From Dryococelus australis (taxonomy: Eukaryota > Arthropoda > Insecta > Phasmatodea > Phasmatidae): a DNA stretch of 64,000 nt. Shown piece by piece: positions 46,462-57,426 of this stretch. The DNA lies in contig CM057000.1 in NCBI GenBank assembly GCA_029891345.1, positions 122,373,838 through 122,437,837 on the forward strand, read 5' to 3'. Each line of letters opens with the position of its first letter. Within the stretch, counting starts at the first letter, position 1. Position numbers and translations under genes: made by a program. The notes beneath the pieces are model-generated. The model was not told the origin of the DNA, searched no databases, and was given only the letters and a program-made list of their open reading frames with translations.

Positions 46462-48099
46462 TGTTGGCCACCACGTGTTTTTAGATTGTACTTTTTACCC
46501 TAGCAATTACGGACGTTCCAGCCCAGCGGTATTGTACTGTTCACCGGCCCGCCGAAGGCACCGAATATCACTGCCCACCTCTAGATGGCTCCTCCAGTAT
46601 GTCTCGCAGCTGTCTTCCATCCGTCTCCAAGCCAGCCAGTGATGTCACGCCAGAGAAGCTATACTTTCCTCAGCCCCCGCTCAGCGCAACCCCTCACCCT
46701 CAAGACGCCAGCCAATGAGCGCCTAGGCAGCCACTCGGCATAGTATAAAAGGAGAGTCAAGATTCGAATCCAGACCTGTCTTCAGTCTTTCACTACACAT
46801 GTTGCCAGAATTGACCAGCCTGTCTTCGCTTTCAAGCTCCCCAGCTTACCTTCCCTCTTCATTGCACTTTCAATGCCGAAGTGATACCTATCCTTGGGCT
46901 TTAACCAAGACCATTCCTTCCACATCCTGCTTAGTAATCCAAGCACCGTGCTGAAGTTCAGAGCAAAGTCGCCTACTCCTCTAGACACTGTGGCCCCCTC
47001 TACAATGCATAGGGAGGTAGATTCAGTTTTAGTTGTTTTAACAGCGCTAATCTACCCCATCCCATTTAGTCTAGTTTCGGGTCACCTCTACCCGATTAGC
47101 GTAGGATAGCTTCCCTGACAGCTCTCGTATACGCAGGAGGTAATGCGTCATCACATGTCTATTTCATTTACATGGAATAAACATTGTGTTTAACCCAACT
47201 CTTGAGTTCCATATTCCTGTAGACTTAGCACTCTTCCCAGTTGACCTCCTCCCTGAGGGAAACTTAGGTAATCCTGGGAATTTTATTCAATCAAGCCACT
47301 ACACGTGTTTTACTACCCACACACACACTTGCAAACTGGCCATTCTTTCTGCATACCCTGGTAAGCAGAACAGTGGAGCCTGATCACAGGTACTTAGTCC
47401 CCCAACCAAGCTTGTAAGTTCGGTGCTCGTCTTTTCCATTGCACTTTCAGTTGCGGAGGACATGCTTCCTGGATTGGGAGGACTCGGCAGAGGCATGCAC
47501 ACTCTGTCTTCTAACCAGCTTTGTCAGTTCGGTGCTCGCCCTCTTCATCGCACTTTCAGTGCTGGAGGGGACGTTCCCTGGATTGGAAAGATTCGGCGGA
47601 GGCAGTTACACTGCATAGGGACACACTCCCTTCCTTTCGTATCACAGACATGAGCGTGTCTTTGTGTGTATCCAAATTCCTTTCTCCAAGCGCAGTGGAA
47701 TAAGGGAAAAAGTGAAGCAAATGCTGATTGCCTCCGGGCACTTACAACAGCTGACACTCTCCCTTGTAGCCTTCGTCAACAGTCTAACACCGTGTGAACA
47801 GGCACAGGCCTTTCGTCATCAATCAGTACCTGTGACATTAGCAATTCTAAGGGACTTATTTACGGCTCCAGTTCAAGGAAACAGAGATGTTCACCTCTGA
47901 ACGCAAAGTATCACTGCCAGGACTCGGCTTTGTGCCCTGCCGCAAAGCTACATGGCCAGTCCTGTATTTTGGACACACTCCAGTCCCTCGCAAAGACTAA
48001 TTCATTCCGAACCCTGCCAGAATAGGATGCACTTGGCCTAGCATCTGACAAAACCAGTGCTGATTGACGTAATGTTCTTCGAGCCAACCAGGGCGTCAT
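46462..48099 (+). mobile_element. Third LTR-element family, copy 1 (LTR and 5' gag-like part)
   Basis: A TATA box at 46744 (agtataaaaggag) is followed by gtcttcagtctttcac, atgttgccagaattgaccagcctg and tcttcattgcactttca, and AATAAA occurs at 47176. The same order is found inverted at 63.6-64.0 kb. Downstream, the frame at 47664-47900 (LTLSLVAFVNSLTPCEQAQ, SVPVTLAILRDLF) resembles minus-strand sequence at 63.25-63.40 kb. The segment at 47925-47995 resembles 57.29-57.36 kb. The outer ends are not fixed: TGTTGGCCACC at 46462 is only a candidate. Confidence 0.55.
47405..47625. repeat. Tandem duplication of about 110 bp
   Basis: Two adjacent units begin accaagcttgtaagttcggtgctcg (47405) and accagctttgtcagttcggtgctcg (47514). 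Both continue with a 'gcactttcagt', 'cctggattgg' and 'ttcggcggaggca/ctcggcagaggca' order. A further single copy is present inverted at 63.65-63.75 kb. Confidence 0.85.
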
Positions 48100-48946
48100 G
48101 CATCAGTGTAAAGAACTTAACATTGAAGAACTTATTTAAATCCCTGTATCTCCTATATGAGACATGGTGTAGTCTAGTTTGTATACTGCACTTATACGGC
48201 TAGAGCCACAATATGACTTGTATGCTGAGTCCCTGGAAGTAGGTGTATGTCTGGCTGCAGCTATAAAAATGATGTGTCATGGTGGTGATGCAGGTCACTA
48301 TGGTTATCTGCCAGATGGAAGGAGCTGCTGCACAGTAAGGTACACTCAACACAGGGGTCATCATTATTTACATCAATAACTGTAATTTGTAATTGGGTAA
48401 TTGTAATAAGTTTTCAGCTAATAGTGTTTTTGATTCAACATACAGTACTAGCAACAAGTTATATTACTTAGTCATTTTAGAGAATAAAAATTTTTTCCTT
48501 GTCTTCGTGTGCAGCTGGGATCCTACTGCATTATACTATTGCCACCACCACTGAACTCTCATATCCTACTGGATGAGCGTGCTATCTGTGAGACTCCCAT
48601 AACTCACTATAAGTTCATACAACATCCTGACAGATTGGGTTTGAATCATCGAGTCGGTAGTGGGGCACGACATAACTATGCTTGGGCATCGATTCCTATG
48701 CTTAATGCAGTTGAGTTTCTTGTTGCCTATTTTAAAGTAATTTGTGGGTAGATGTAATTTGTCAAGGAGGAGGATTAACGACAATCTCCTACTTGAGTAA
48801 CTCTGTACATAGCAACATGTCTCACGCTTTGCTCTGAAAATCTTTATTAACAAAAGCAGCACACTTGTAAAGATGGTGTTGGCAGTAGTGTGCCTGTCAG
48901 AAGTGTCACAGTAAATTGAAGTAAGATGGTGGTTGGTTGCCTGTAG
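48100..48946. other. Intron between LTR-element copy and exon 5
   Basis: No recognisable coding or repeat structure. The 3' 150 bases lead to the exon 5 acceptor. Confidence 0.4.
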
Positions 48947-49115
48947 TTGGAGGCCATACCGGAGTCGCTGAAGAACATAATTCTGGTGATGGACTCAGCA
49001 GAGGTGTTTTCGAGTGGAGACGGAGGCCACTCACAACTGTGGACTATTACGTGGGACAGGATTGGCAGCTTCTTGCCGAACTTGCGACAGGAGTTGTTCA
49101 AGTCGCACCCCTCAG
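48947..49115 (+). CDS. GBF1: GBF1 exon 5 of 5 in window
   Basis: The exon starts after a ttgcctgtAG acceptor and ends in phase 1 at the strong donor CAG|GTGAGG. It encodes LEAIPESLKNIILVMDSAEV, then a variable GDGGHS stretch, then LWTITWDRIGSFLPNLRQEL. This is the last well-conserved part of GBF1 before the poorly conserved C-terminal tail. It joins exon 4 as ...NSDLL then LEAIPES. No later GBF1 exon is recognisable in the remaining 15 kb. The phase-1 end shows the coding sequence continues, so the tail and 3' UTR lie beyond the window or in weakly conserved exons that I cannot see. Confidence 0.95.
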
Positions 49116-49287
49116 GTGAGGTCATGTACCCTTACCTAGGCCTTCAACAATCTTCACCAGTATTTCGTACGGTTTTTACTTTTTTGTGTTCAAAGGCTTT
49201 CTTTCTCTATTACCAAATTAGGTTTTCATAGAAAATTGAAGTTATATTGTAGCCTACTTTCAAGGCTTGCGAGATATTTTTCCTGTG
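49116..49287. other. Start of the intron after GBF1 exon 5
   Basis: The donor is CAG|GTGAGG at 49115/49116. No further conserved GBF1 exon can be seen downstream in the window. Confidence 0.6.
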
Positions 49288-49352
49288 TGTGTGTGTGTGC
49301 ACCCGCATGTGTTTTTTTTTGTGTATGTGTTTGTCCCCCCCCCCCCCCCCTT
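49288..49352. repeat. (TG)n followed by poly(T) and poly(C)
   Basis: A gtgtgtgtgtgtgtgc run is followed by tgtttttttttgtg and then a run of about 17 C bases. It lies 170 bases after the GBF1 exon 5 donor. Confidence 0.85.
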
Positions 49353-49439
49353 CCCCTCTTCGTTTACAATTTTCGAATGCATGAACCGAGTTTCCCCAAA
49401 CGTCGTACACATATCATACATGGTAAGGACACCTGAATT

Positions 49440-50040
49440 TTTTAGTTATCGACATCTGGCACTTCTTTCAAAATGGTGACATACGGTACTTTCTAAATGG
49501 TGGCCATTTTAAAATTTTGGACTTTATGTCGTATCTTGAAACCATTCAACCTATTGAAACCAAATTTTGTACTCTGGAAGAGCACCGAGTAGATACTAAA
49601 TTTTTTTATGAATATTGTTGTTGGTCTGCTATTTTAGAAAATATCACCATATGAAGAAATAAAGATATTACATTATATCTCAAAAGCTATTAAACCGATT
49701 CTCACCCAATTTGGCAGGTAAGTAATACTATGATAGTCCAAGTAAACGTAAGGTAATGTGATTAGGTACTTATTTTAGAAATGGCGGTTAAAAATTTTTT
49801 TTAGGTTTATTTGGTATATCTGCCATACCATGTAATGAATTTCAACCAAATTTTGTATACTGCAAGTATATGTTACAAGCATCGTATATACCAACACATA
49901 ACAACTTTTATTCACAATTTTAGAAGATAGTGTCATACGAATAAATAAAGTTATTATGTCATAGCTCAGTAAAAATTAACCGATTCCTACCAAATTTGGC
50001 AAACAAGTATTACTGATGCTTATGATGTTAAGTGACATGT
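49440..50040. repeat. Diverged tandem repeat, left part
   Basis: Units of roughly 200-300 bases share the order 'tatctcaaaagctattaaaccgattctcacccaatttggca', 'cttattttagaaatggcgg' and 'caaccaaattttgtatactgcaag'. Copies of the first block are near 49.53, 49.68 and 49.96 kb. The array is interrupted at 50041 by an LTR-like unit and resumes at 52064. Confidence 0.7.
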
Positions 50041-52063
50041 TGACGCATGCCGCTTATACCAGTAACTATAAATTATTACGACTCATCTCACTGCAACCCT
50101 AGTGTATTACTTCTACACTCGTGATATTTAAACCCACGCCATTTCGTACACGGAAGTAACGTTCTGCCACAATCTTGGAGAGTGGCCGGACACATGGATA
50201 CAAGGGGTTGCGAAAGACAGTGGCGCGTCATCCCTCCCCCCTTTCCCCCCCCCCCCCCCCCCCGTGCTGAGAGCCTACAAGCCATCGGCCCCCTCGGACA
50301 ATGGACAAGCGCCACCGAGGATATGCGAAGGCCGAGAGATGACCAGAGGGTGCTACTCCCATTCCGGCCTTGCACTTGAGGGACGTCACATGCCCTTCCC
50401 CGGGGCCGCCATGACACGCACTGCCTCGCTATATAAGGCCATGCGTGGTGGCCCTTGCCAGTTCTTCTTGCAGTCTTCTCCAAGCACCTGGGTGCTGGAG
50501 TCTAGACTGCAACGAGCCTTTCAACAGCCCTTCCAGAGGCTGTCGCCAACGACTTAACAGTCTTCAGTATCCACCAGAGGCTGCCACCAATGACGTCGCC
50601 GTTAGATCTCTACAGCCTTGCTACCAGGCGCTCCAGAAGCTTTCTGTAGCATCATACATACCACACGTAATTCTTCTGTGTCTCCTACAGACACCTCATG
50701 TATAGAGTTAGGTTTGTATTTAAGTAATTTTCATCAGTTTTCACATAACTTCCCCACTAAGCAGGTCACCTATACCTGGATACCGTAGGATTACTTCCAA
50801 CCACCAGTCTGCCTGACAGGAGAGCACGTGTCACCGTTTTTAATAAGTCTTTAATAAACACTGCTTTGTGTCTTTTACCCTCGAGTCTCATTCATAGGGT
50901 AATCTATCACCAATTACTGGGAGAACCTTGAACTGAGCACCGCTGACCAGCACCGGGAAAGTATTCTAATTTCCGCAATTAGCTACAACTGGAAACTCCC
51001 CCTCAGACGGCTCTAAGTTGAAAACACACCCATTAGACGGCCAGCTATTCTATTCCTACCAAGTATACAGGTACTGGAGGAATAGAATAAACTAGCCATG
51101 ACCACTAGCAAGCAACACTTCTCAATCAGGGAGAGACGCTACATCTGTGTTGTTTCCCTACCAGAGCACCTGGGTACTGGCGGGAGTATTTGCTTAGGTT
51201 CTATGGCCTGGCCTTGTTTGGGATCGCACACCCAGTGATAGTCTTGGCAACCCACACTGCTCCAACGCTTCTGATCTACCCGCAATAGTGGGGGATCTTC
51301 TGAATCACCGGAGCTCGCATTGGCAAGACTGTTGCCGGGCAACACTAATTTAGGGCTATCCACGTCTGTGGTGCTTATTTCGAGTTCTCCATAATTACAC
51401 CCACTCTATGCCATTCAAGGTGAGGCACGGCGCCAGGAGAGAGGAGCAAAGAGTTGCGTGCCTTGCTGCCAGACAACTGGCTGGTCTAACCCCACTTACA
51501 GCTACCCGATGAGCCAAACGAGATTGTGCCGCTTTACTTCATTCATTTAGCACCACCTACGACTGCCTTTAAGCCAACTATTTTCCTAGCAGCACTACTA
51601 TGTACACACCCGACCTGTCATCCAGTGGTAAGAGGGTTACTGAACAAAACCGAGGACCAGCTAGCCGTTTCTAACTGTAACTTCTGGAGCAGGGCATCAA
51701 AGGACTGGAACAGTAAGTTCTGTGTTGTGTCACGTCGTGCCCTTGCTACCACCCAAGCTGAAGATGAGCTACGTAATCAACAATACGCCGCTACTCCTCG
51801 TCCGCAAACCGACAAGGCACCAACCCCTAACACCTCCCGCCCGTTGTCAACTACGACTAGTTCCTGAACAAGTCACAAGCCAGACCCCTCCAAGGGACTA
51901 GGAAACGGTAAAATCGAGAACGTTGTTCCAGCTCATAAGGCTACGTGCCCGACTGCTATATCCAGCCGTAATTCAGCACTAAACCAAACCCGCACGCATA
52001 ACCGACCTAAGTGCAACCAAAGCCACACACCGAGATCCAGCCTTAACTACAGGACACGCGTCA
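50041..52063 (+). mobile_element. Solo-LTR-like unit, copy A (TGACGCATGC family)
   Basis: It starts TGACGCATGCCGCTTATACC and ends GGACACGCGTCA, 2,023 bases, with inverted TG...CA ends. A TATA box (ctatataagg at 50430) and AATAAA at about 50866 mark promoter and polyadenylation regions. A C-tract lies at about 50247-50263. The frame at 51526-51867 (THPTCHPVVRGLLNKTEDQL, NFWSRASKDWNSKF) recurs in copies C and D. Flanks atgt and acgt differ by one base. It sits inside the tandem-repeat array. Confidence 0.78.
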
Positions 52064-52790
52064 ACGTTTTAAGCATGCCGGACCCTTATTTTCAAAATGG
52101 CGGCTATACTGACATTTTTAGTTTACAATGCTATATTTTTTAAATATGTATTCAATTCCAAGTGAACTTTGTATGCTGCCAGTGCCTTATACAACCATCA
52201 AATATATCTTTGCAGAGCCTCATTTCTCTGCCATATTGTATTATAGCCCATCAATAAAAAAATAAATTATTTACCTTATATCTCAGGGAAGCAGTCAACC
52301 CATTCTTGCAAAATTTAGCAAAACTGTTGCACTGTGGTATGCTGTAATAATATATGTATTTTTTTAAGTATGACACACTTATTTTCAGAATGGCAGCTAT
52401 AAAATAATTTTAGTTTCGTATTCTGTATATACAAAGATATGTAATGTATTTAACTTAACTTTGTTGTATATTAGCAGTATACAATCATTGAATGTGCTAC
52501 TACATTACTAGCATTTATGATCACGATATGAAAATTATGGAGGTTTTAAGCCATATCTTGTGGGCCAATCAACAGATTCTCACCAAATGTTAGGCTGGAA
52601 CATTTAAACTAATTTGTACCAATTTTTGCAAACCATAAATGCTTCAGGAGTCTGTGTAAACTTTCATGATTTACATGGGTCAGACACCAATGATCAAAAT
52701 GACAGCGTCAAAAATAATATAGGTAAGTTTATATTAAACAATTTAACCAAATTCAACTCAATTTTGTGTTTAGACAGTGTACTTGTTTCA
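52064..52790. repeat. Diverged tandem repeat, right part
   Basis: It continues the array of 49.4-50.0 kb. Copies of 'cttattttcaaaatggcggcta' (52085), 'cttattttcagaatggcagcta' (52378) and the 'tatctcagggaagcagtcaaccc'-type block (about 52290 and 52555) occur in the same order as on the left side. A related copy of the block is seen again at 53.59-53.73 kb. Confidence 0.7.
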
Positions 52791-53520
52791 GTTTGTATAG
52801 GCCGCACATTTTTACAAAGAAAAATGGCTACAAAAAGTGGGGTCTGACTTATATACGAAATATTGGCATTAAAAAAAATTTTCCCCCAAAACATATTTAG
52901 AAATTTGTTAGCATACAGTATATTTTAATGTTTTAACTTAATGGAAGGAAGAGGAGGAAGAAGAAGCAGAAGTGGAGGAGGAGGAGGGTGAGAAGAGAAA
53001 ATACATTTTTTCCACTCTTGCAAGTATTTATTCACTCGCATTCACAAATAAAATAACTTTCATCCCGCACGTATAAAATGTAAACATGTTAGAGCTCTGC
53101 AATGGATGCTGTACATGAGAAAATAATTTCTCTGCTGTACAAGAGAAAGATATCTTATATTGTTCGCATGCCTGCCTTGGCACTACAAGTGCACATTGAT
53201 ATGACAACATTTTGTGTAACATGTTGCCGTGGTTTTGCTTTCTCAAGTCACGCTACCATCTCTGGAATAGTAATCGTGAAATGTATTTTTGTAAATATTG
53301 CAACATAATACCAATTGTCTGTCACAAATTTTTGTAAGGGAAAAATTAAGTTGGAATTTATTATATTTGTACGGATTCGTAACTTAACAATAGTATTTAC
53401 AGGAATACAAAAATTCAGTGCGGCCTATACTTGAAATATTAATTGTCCCAAATTTCTCATGAAAAACGTTTGGTGCGGCCTATACACACACGCAGCCTAT
53501 ACACGCCAAAATACGGTACA
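52791..53520 (-). repeat. MITE-like repeat with gtataggccgcac ends
   Basis: The right end is cctatacacgccaaaatacggta, the inverse of the terminus at 7.22 kb, preceded by spaced copies of gtgcggcctatac at about 53416 and 53474. On the left, tgtataggccgcac at 52796 gives an inverted partner. The internal block ccatctctggaatagtaat matches the copy at 7.37 kb. A third, partial copy (ggaatagtaattgtgtgacg ... caatgtgggctatac) lies at 53.85-54.02 kb. Confidence 0.68.
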
Positions 53521-54041
53521 TTAGTTGCATCGCATATAAACTTTTTTTAATGATAATGTTAAATAAGAATGTAATTTTGCTATGTCATATCTCAGGGACC
53601 AAACAACGTATATCCACCAAATTCTTCACACTAGTAGTGCTACAGTAGGCCATGTAAAATTGCATGCTTTATGTGGCTCAGTCACTTATTCTCAAAATGA
53701 CAACTCTATAAATATTTTAGGTTAGCAAACCCTATCATTCGAAACATTAGACTGATTAAATCTGAAGTTGATTCTCAGAATCCGAGCTCTATATATAAAG
53801 CAGTGCATTGCATGGTAGCTTATTTTACAAGCTATTTTGGGTTCAAGACTTAGGAATAGTAATTGTGTGACGTATATCTGTAAACACTGCAACATAATAC
53901 AAATTTTCTGTCACATGATTTGTAGGGGAGAAATTTAGTTGGAATTATTGTGTTTGTATGAAATCGGGACTTAACAATATTTACAGGAAGGCAAAAATTC
54001 AATGTGGGCTATACAGTGAAAGTCCAATGTAACAAGTATGC

Positions 54042-57000
54042 TGACGCATGTCTGGGTTGCTGAGTACATGGCACGGTCGTTGTTTCTTTATTTACGGTAG
54101 GTCAGCACTAGGGTTGTGCAAGATCTCGAAACTTGAGAAAAATTTTCAAGAAATACTGTGTTTCCGAATAGCAAACAAGAAAATTGAATTTCTCGAAATA
54201 AACGTGAAACTTTTCATGCCAATAAAATTTTTTACCATATAATAAGCATTTACCTACCGTTATTTGTTTGTTGAATACACAGTGTGCAATGAAGGCATCT
54301 TCAAGGCACTCCACGCACGTCTTTAACAAACGTATTAAAGCACAATGCAAGCTTGAAACAAAACAAATATTCTATAGAGACAGCCAGATGATGGTTATCC
54401 AGCTTAATGTAACAAGAGATACTGTATTGAATACTGTGTTATTAACGAAACAGTTATTAGAATTAATTTATTGCACAGTGAGATAAATAAAGGCACTGAC
54501 CAGGAGGCCTACACCTCACCAACAAACAAATTGCCAACTTGTTGAGTCGTGTGCTGATATAAGAAGCAAATTTCATGTCATGATATTAACGTAGACACGT
54601 ATTTTATAATGTAAAGGGAACATCCATGTAAGTAAATCATGTATACCCGATTTTTCTTTTCGGAAACTCCAACCAGTAAGTTTACAATAAAAAAAAATAT
54701 AAAAAAAAAAAAACGAGCACTATGATGAATGAAAGGTTACTACCTACTGCTCAAGTGTAGTTTAAAATAAAATTCCAAGAGAAAAATATCTCTTTAGTAG
54801 AAACAAAATGGAATCATTTGTTTATCACTGTAACTAACCAATTTTTGGCGATTAATAACAGACAGTTTTTTTTTTGTGAAAAGTGCATTTCCTCTTATTG
54901 TGGATCAAGTGGCCAATACAATAAGTGTAACTTGCGATAGAACATTAGCAAATGCAGTAAAACTGGTATTTTGGCACTTGTGGTTACTCTGATCTTTGTA
55001 AGCTGAGTTCACGATGGAAAACATGTTCTTAACGAACGTGTATATTTCAAAATAAAAGTAGGTATTCATTATGAAGTGATTCATGTTCACCTGACATTTA
55101 GATGTATGTTTAAAAATTAATCATATGCTAAGAAATCACATGATTTTTAAAAATAGTAAAGGCTGGTCACAAATAAGTTAATTAACTGAAAATTTCTCAT
55201 TCTCGTCTCAATTCTCGCAAAAAAAAATTTTTCTTTCTCGAAAATTTCTTAATGCCCATATCTTATTGGACAACCCAAGTCAGCACGTGTGTTTAGGAAT
55301 TTTCCAATGGCCACTTCCGGCTTGATATCTTTATGGAGCAGGCGTAGTCCTCAGGCTTCGGGCTGATGGCACCATGTCAGCCAACATGGTACCGCAGATT
55401 CCAGTAGACTCCCTCTGGACTGAACCTGGGGTTGGAGATACCGTACGTTACGTCGGTTCCGTGGAGTACTCCACCCAGGATGGGATGATAGTCCTGATGG
55501 GTACGGATATGTGGAGGGAAAGCTATATAGTCAGATACAGGAGATGTCTGTCACTCCAAAAGCCTTACTAAGGCGGTGCTGTCTTGTTCCGCCTTTCTGT
55601 CCTCGGTTGGTGGAGCCAATACAGCCCGCTGCTTGGTAGCGAGGTGAGCAATCCTTTGCTCCTCTCTCTATTGGCCGTGCATTACGTTGTACGGCATAGA
55701 GTGGAAACCACCTTTGAAGAACACAGGTCGTGCACCACGGACGGGAGACAGAACCCTAGAATAGTGTACTTCCAGTAGCAGCTGGCGGCACGAGCTCGGT
55801 GCTCCAGAAGGTCCCCCACCACTGGCGGGCAGACCAGAAGTGTTGATGCTGCCTTCCTGCTACTACTAGGTGTGGTATTGCAACCAAGGCCAGGCCGTAG
55901 CACCTAATTAAATACTCCCGTTAGCACCTAGGTGCTCTGGTAGGGATACAACTCAAGCTTACTGTCTCTCCCTGATTGGAGGAGTTTCTAATGGTTGTGG
56001 CTCTGCTGTTCTATCCCCGGAGGTCTAGAACAGGTGGCCGTCAACCGTTTGTGTTTGGGACTGGTGGGCTCCAGAAGAGGGTCCCCAGGCATTGATAGTT
56101 CGTATTGAAAGTAATTGGTCTCTGTCGGCAGTGCACAATTCGTATCCTCCATAGCTGGCGTATTTAAGATTACTCTATAAATAAAACTCTCTGCTAGAAG
56201 AACAAAGCTGTGTTTATTAATACTGTAATAAACACAGTGACTCGTGCGAACTCCTACCAAGTAGACAGGTTGCTGGACGTAACTTACGCAATCCAGGTGT
56301 AGGTGACCTGGTCCTAAGCTAATCGGGAGATAATACAAACTGACGGTAAATTAAAATACTATACGATGCTAACTAGAAAAAGGGATGTATATACGAGACA
56401 GAGAAGTTAAAGTCCACTGCTGTAGTAGCAGAGTGTGTTGAATGCCAATGCTACTGCAGAACAAGCTTCTGTTAACTGGTAGGAATTGATGGCACTGCAG
56501 CCTCTGGTCGCTGTTGCTGCAGAAGCCTCTAGTGACGGCAATGGTAGTAGCCGCTGGTGGCTGCTGAAGAGTGTTGAAGTCAATGGGAGCAGCCTCTGGT
56601 AGGTTGCTGAAGTGTTTGCAGTCGTTGGAGGCCCCAGCACTAGAAGTGGTGGAACGAGCTCGAAGAACTGGAAGAAATAACTCACAAGCCCTGCAGTGCA
56701 CGGACTTATATAGTCCAAAGGACAGTTGCAATGGCGGACCGCTAGGGGGGGGGGGGGGATGTCACGTCCCTCTGGTGCGAGGTCGGAGTGGGGGTAACAA
56801 CCCTCTAGTCAACTCTCAGCTTCGTTAATGTTCGGCCACGCTCGGCCGTGTTCTCTGAGGCGGCTGACAGCTTGTTGGCTCTCAGCACAGGGGAGGAGAG
56901 GGCGACGTGTCCACTGGCTTGCGCAACCTCCGTATCCACATGTTCGGGCGCCCTCCAGGATTGTGGTGGCCCGCAACGTCTGTGTACAGGGTGACGGGAT

Positions 57001-57092
57001 TCGACTCTCACGTGGGTTGAAGTAGATATACTTTGTCTGATGTGAGATGAGTCTCAATCGTTATTAGTTGTAGGATAAAGTGGCATGCATCA
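54042..57092 (-). mobile_element. Solo-LTR-like unit, copy B, carrying a nested hAT
   Basis: On the plus strand it starts TGACGCATGTCTGGG and ends GGCATGCATCA, flanked by the perfect 4-bp duplication ATGC (54038-54041 and 57093-57096). The TATA box on the minus strand (ctatataagtccgtgc) lies near 56.71 kb. Removing the nested hAT (54109-55278) and one copy of its duplication leaves about 1.87 kb, in line with the other copies. A G-tract at 56744-56758 corresponds to the C-tract of copy A in this orientation. Frames inside it are broken. Confidence 0.85.
54109..55278. mobile_element. hAT-type MITE nested in LTR copy B
   Basis: The left end is TAGGGTTGTGCAAGATCTCG; the right end, inverted, is TTGGGTTGTCCAATAAG. 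A perfect 8-bp duplication GTCAGCAC lies at 54101-54108 and 55279-55286. Subterminal 'ctcgaaa/tttctcgaaaa' motifs occur at both ends. At 1,170 bases and without a transposase domain it is a non-autonomous copy. Confidence 0.9.
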
Positions 57093-57099
57093 ATGCATT

Positions 57100-57426
57100 A
57101 TAACAAAAAGTCCGCTATACAATAGCTTTTATCGCCACCGTCAATTGCCCATATACTGAGTGAGATAAGAAGTCAGTAATAATGAATGCAGTGTGGGCTT
57201 TTTTCGTTATAATGATAACTTAATGTGTGACTGCAAATCGACTAGGAGATCACTACATCAAGGGAGGGAGAGTTTTTAAATTTAGTCAGTGCGTGGCACT
57301 GGGACATGCTCAGTATAAAGGACTGGCCAGGTAGCTTTGCAGGCACAAAGTCAGATTCCAGCAAAGTGATCTTTCGCTTTATGCTTGGTGTTTTGGGCGG
57401 TATACCTGGGCGATGTGGGTTACTAG
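57100..57426 (-). mobile_element. Third LTR-element family, copy 2, distal part
   Basis: The segment at 57290-57360 (ctcagtataaaggactggccaggtagctttgcaggcacaaag, read in parts) corresponds to the inverse of 47.93-47.99 kb in copy 1. The large hAT at 57427 separates it from its proximal part at 63.08-64.0 kb. Confidence 0.5.

Noticed and set aside
4767..49115. A processed GBF1 pseudogene
   Set aside because: The exons are separated by GT-AG introns, keep frame and phase, and contain no stops.
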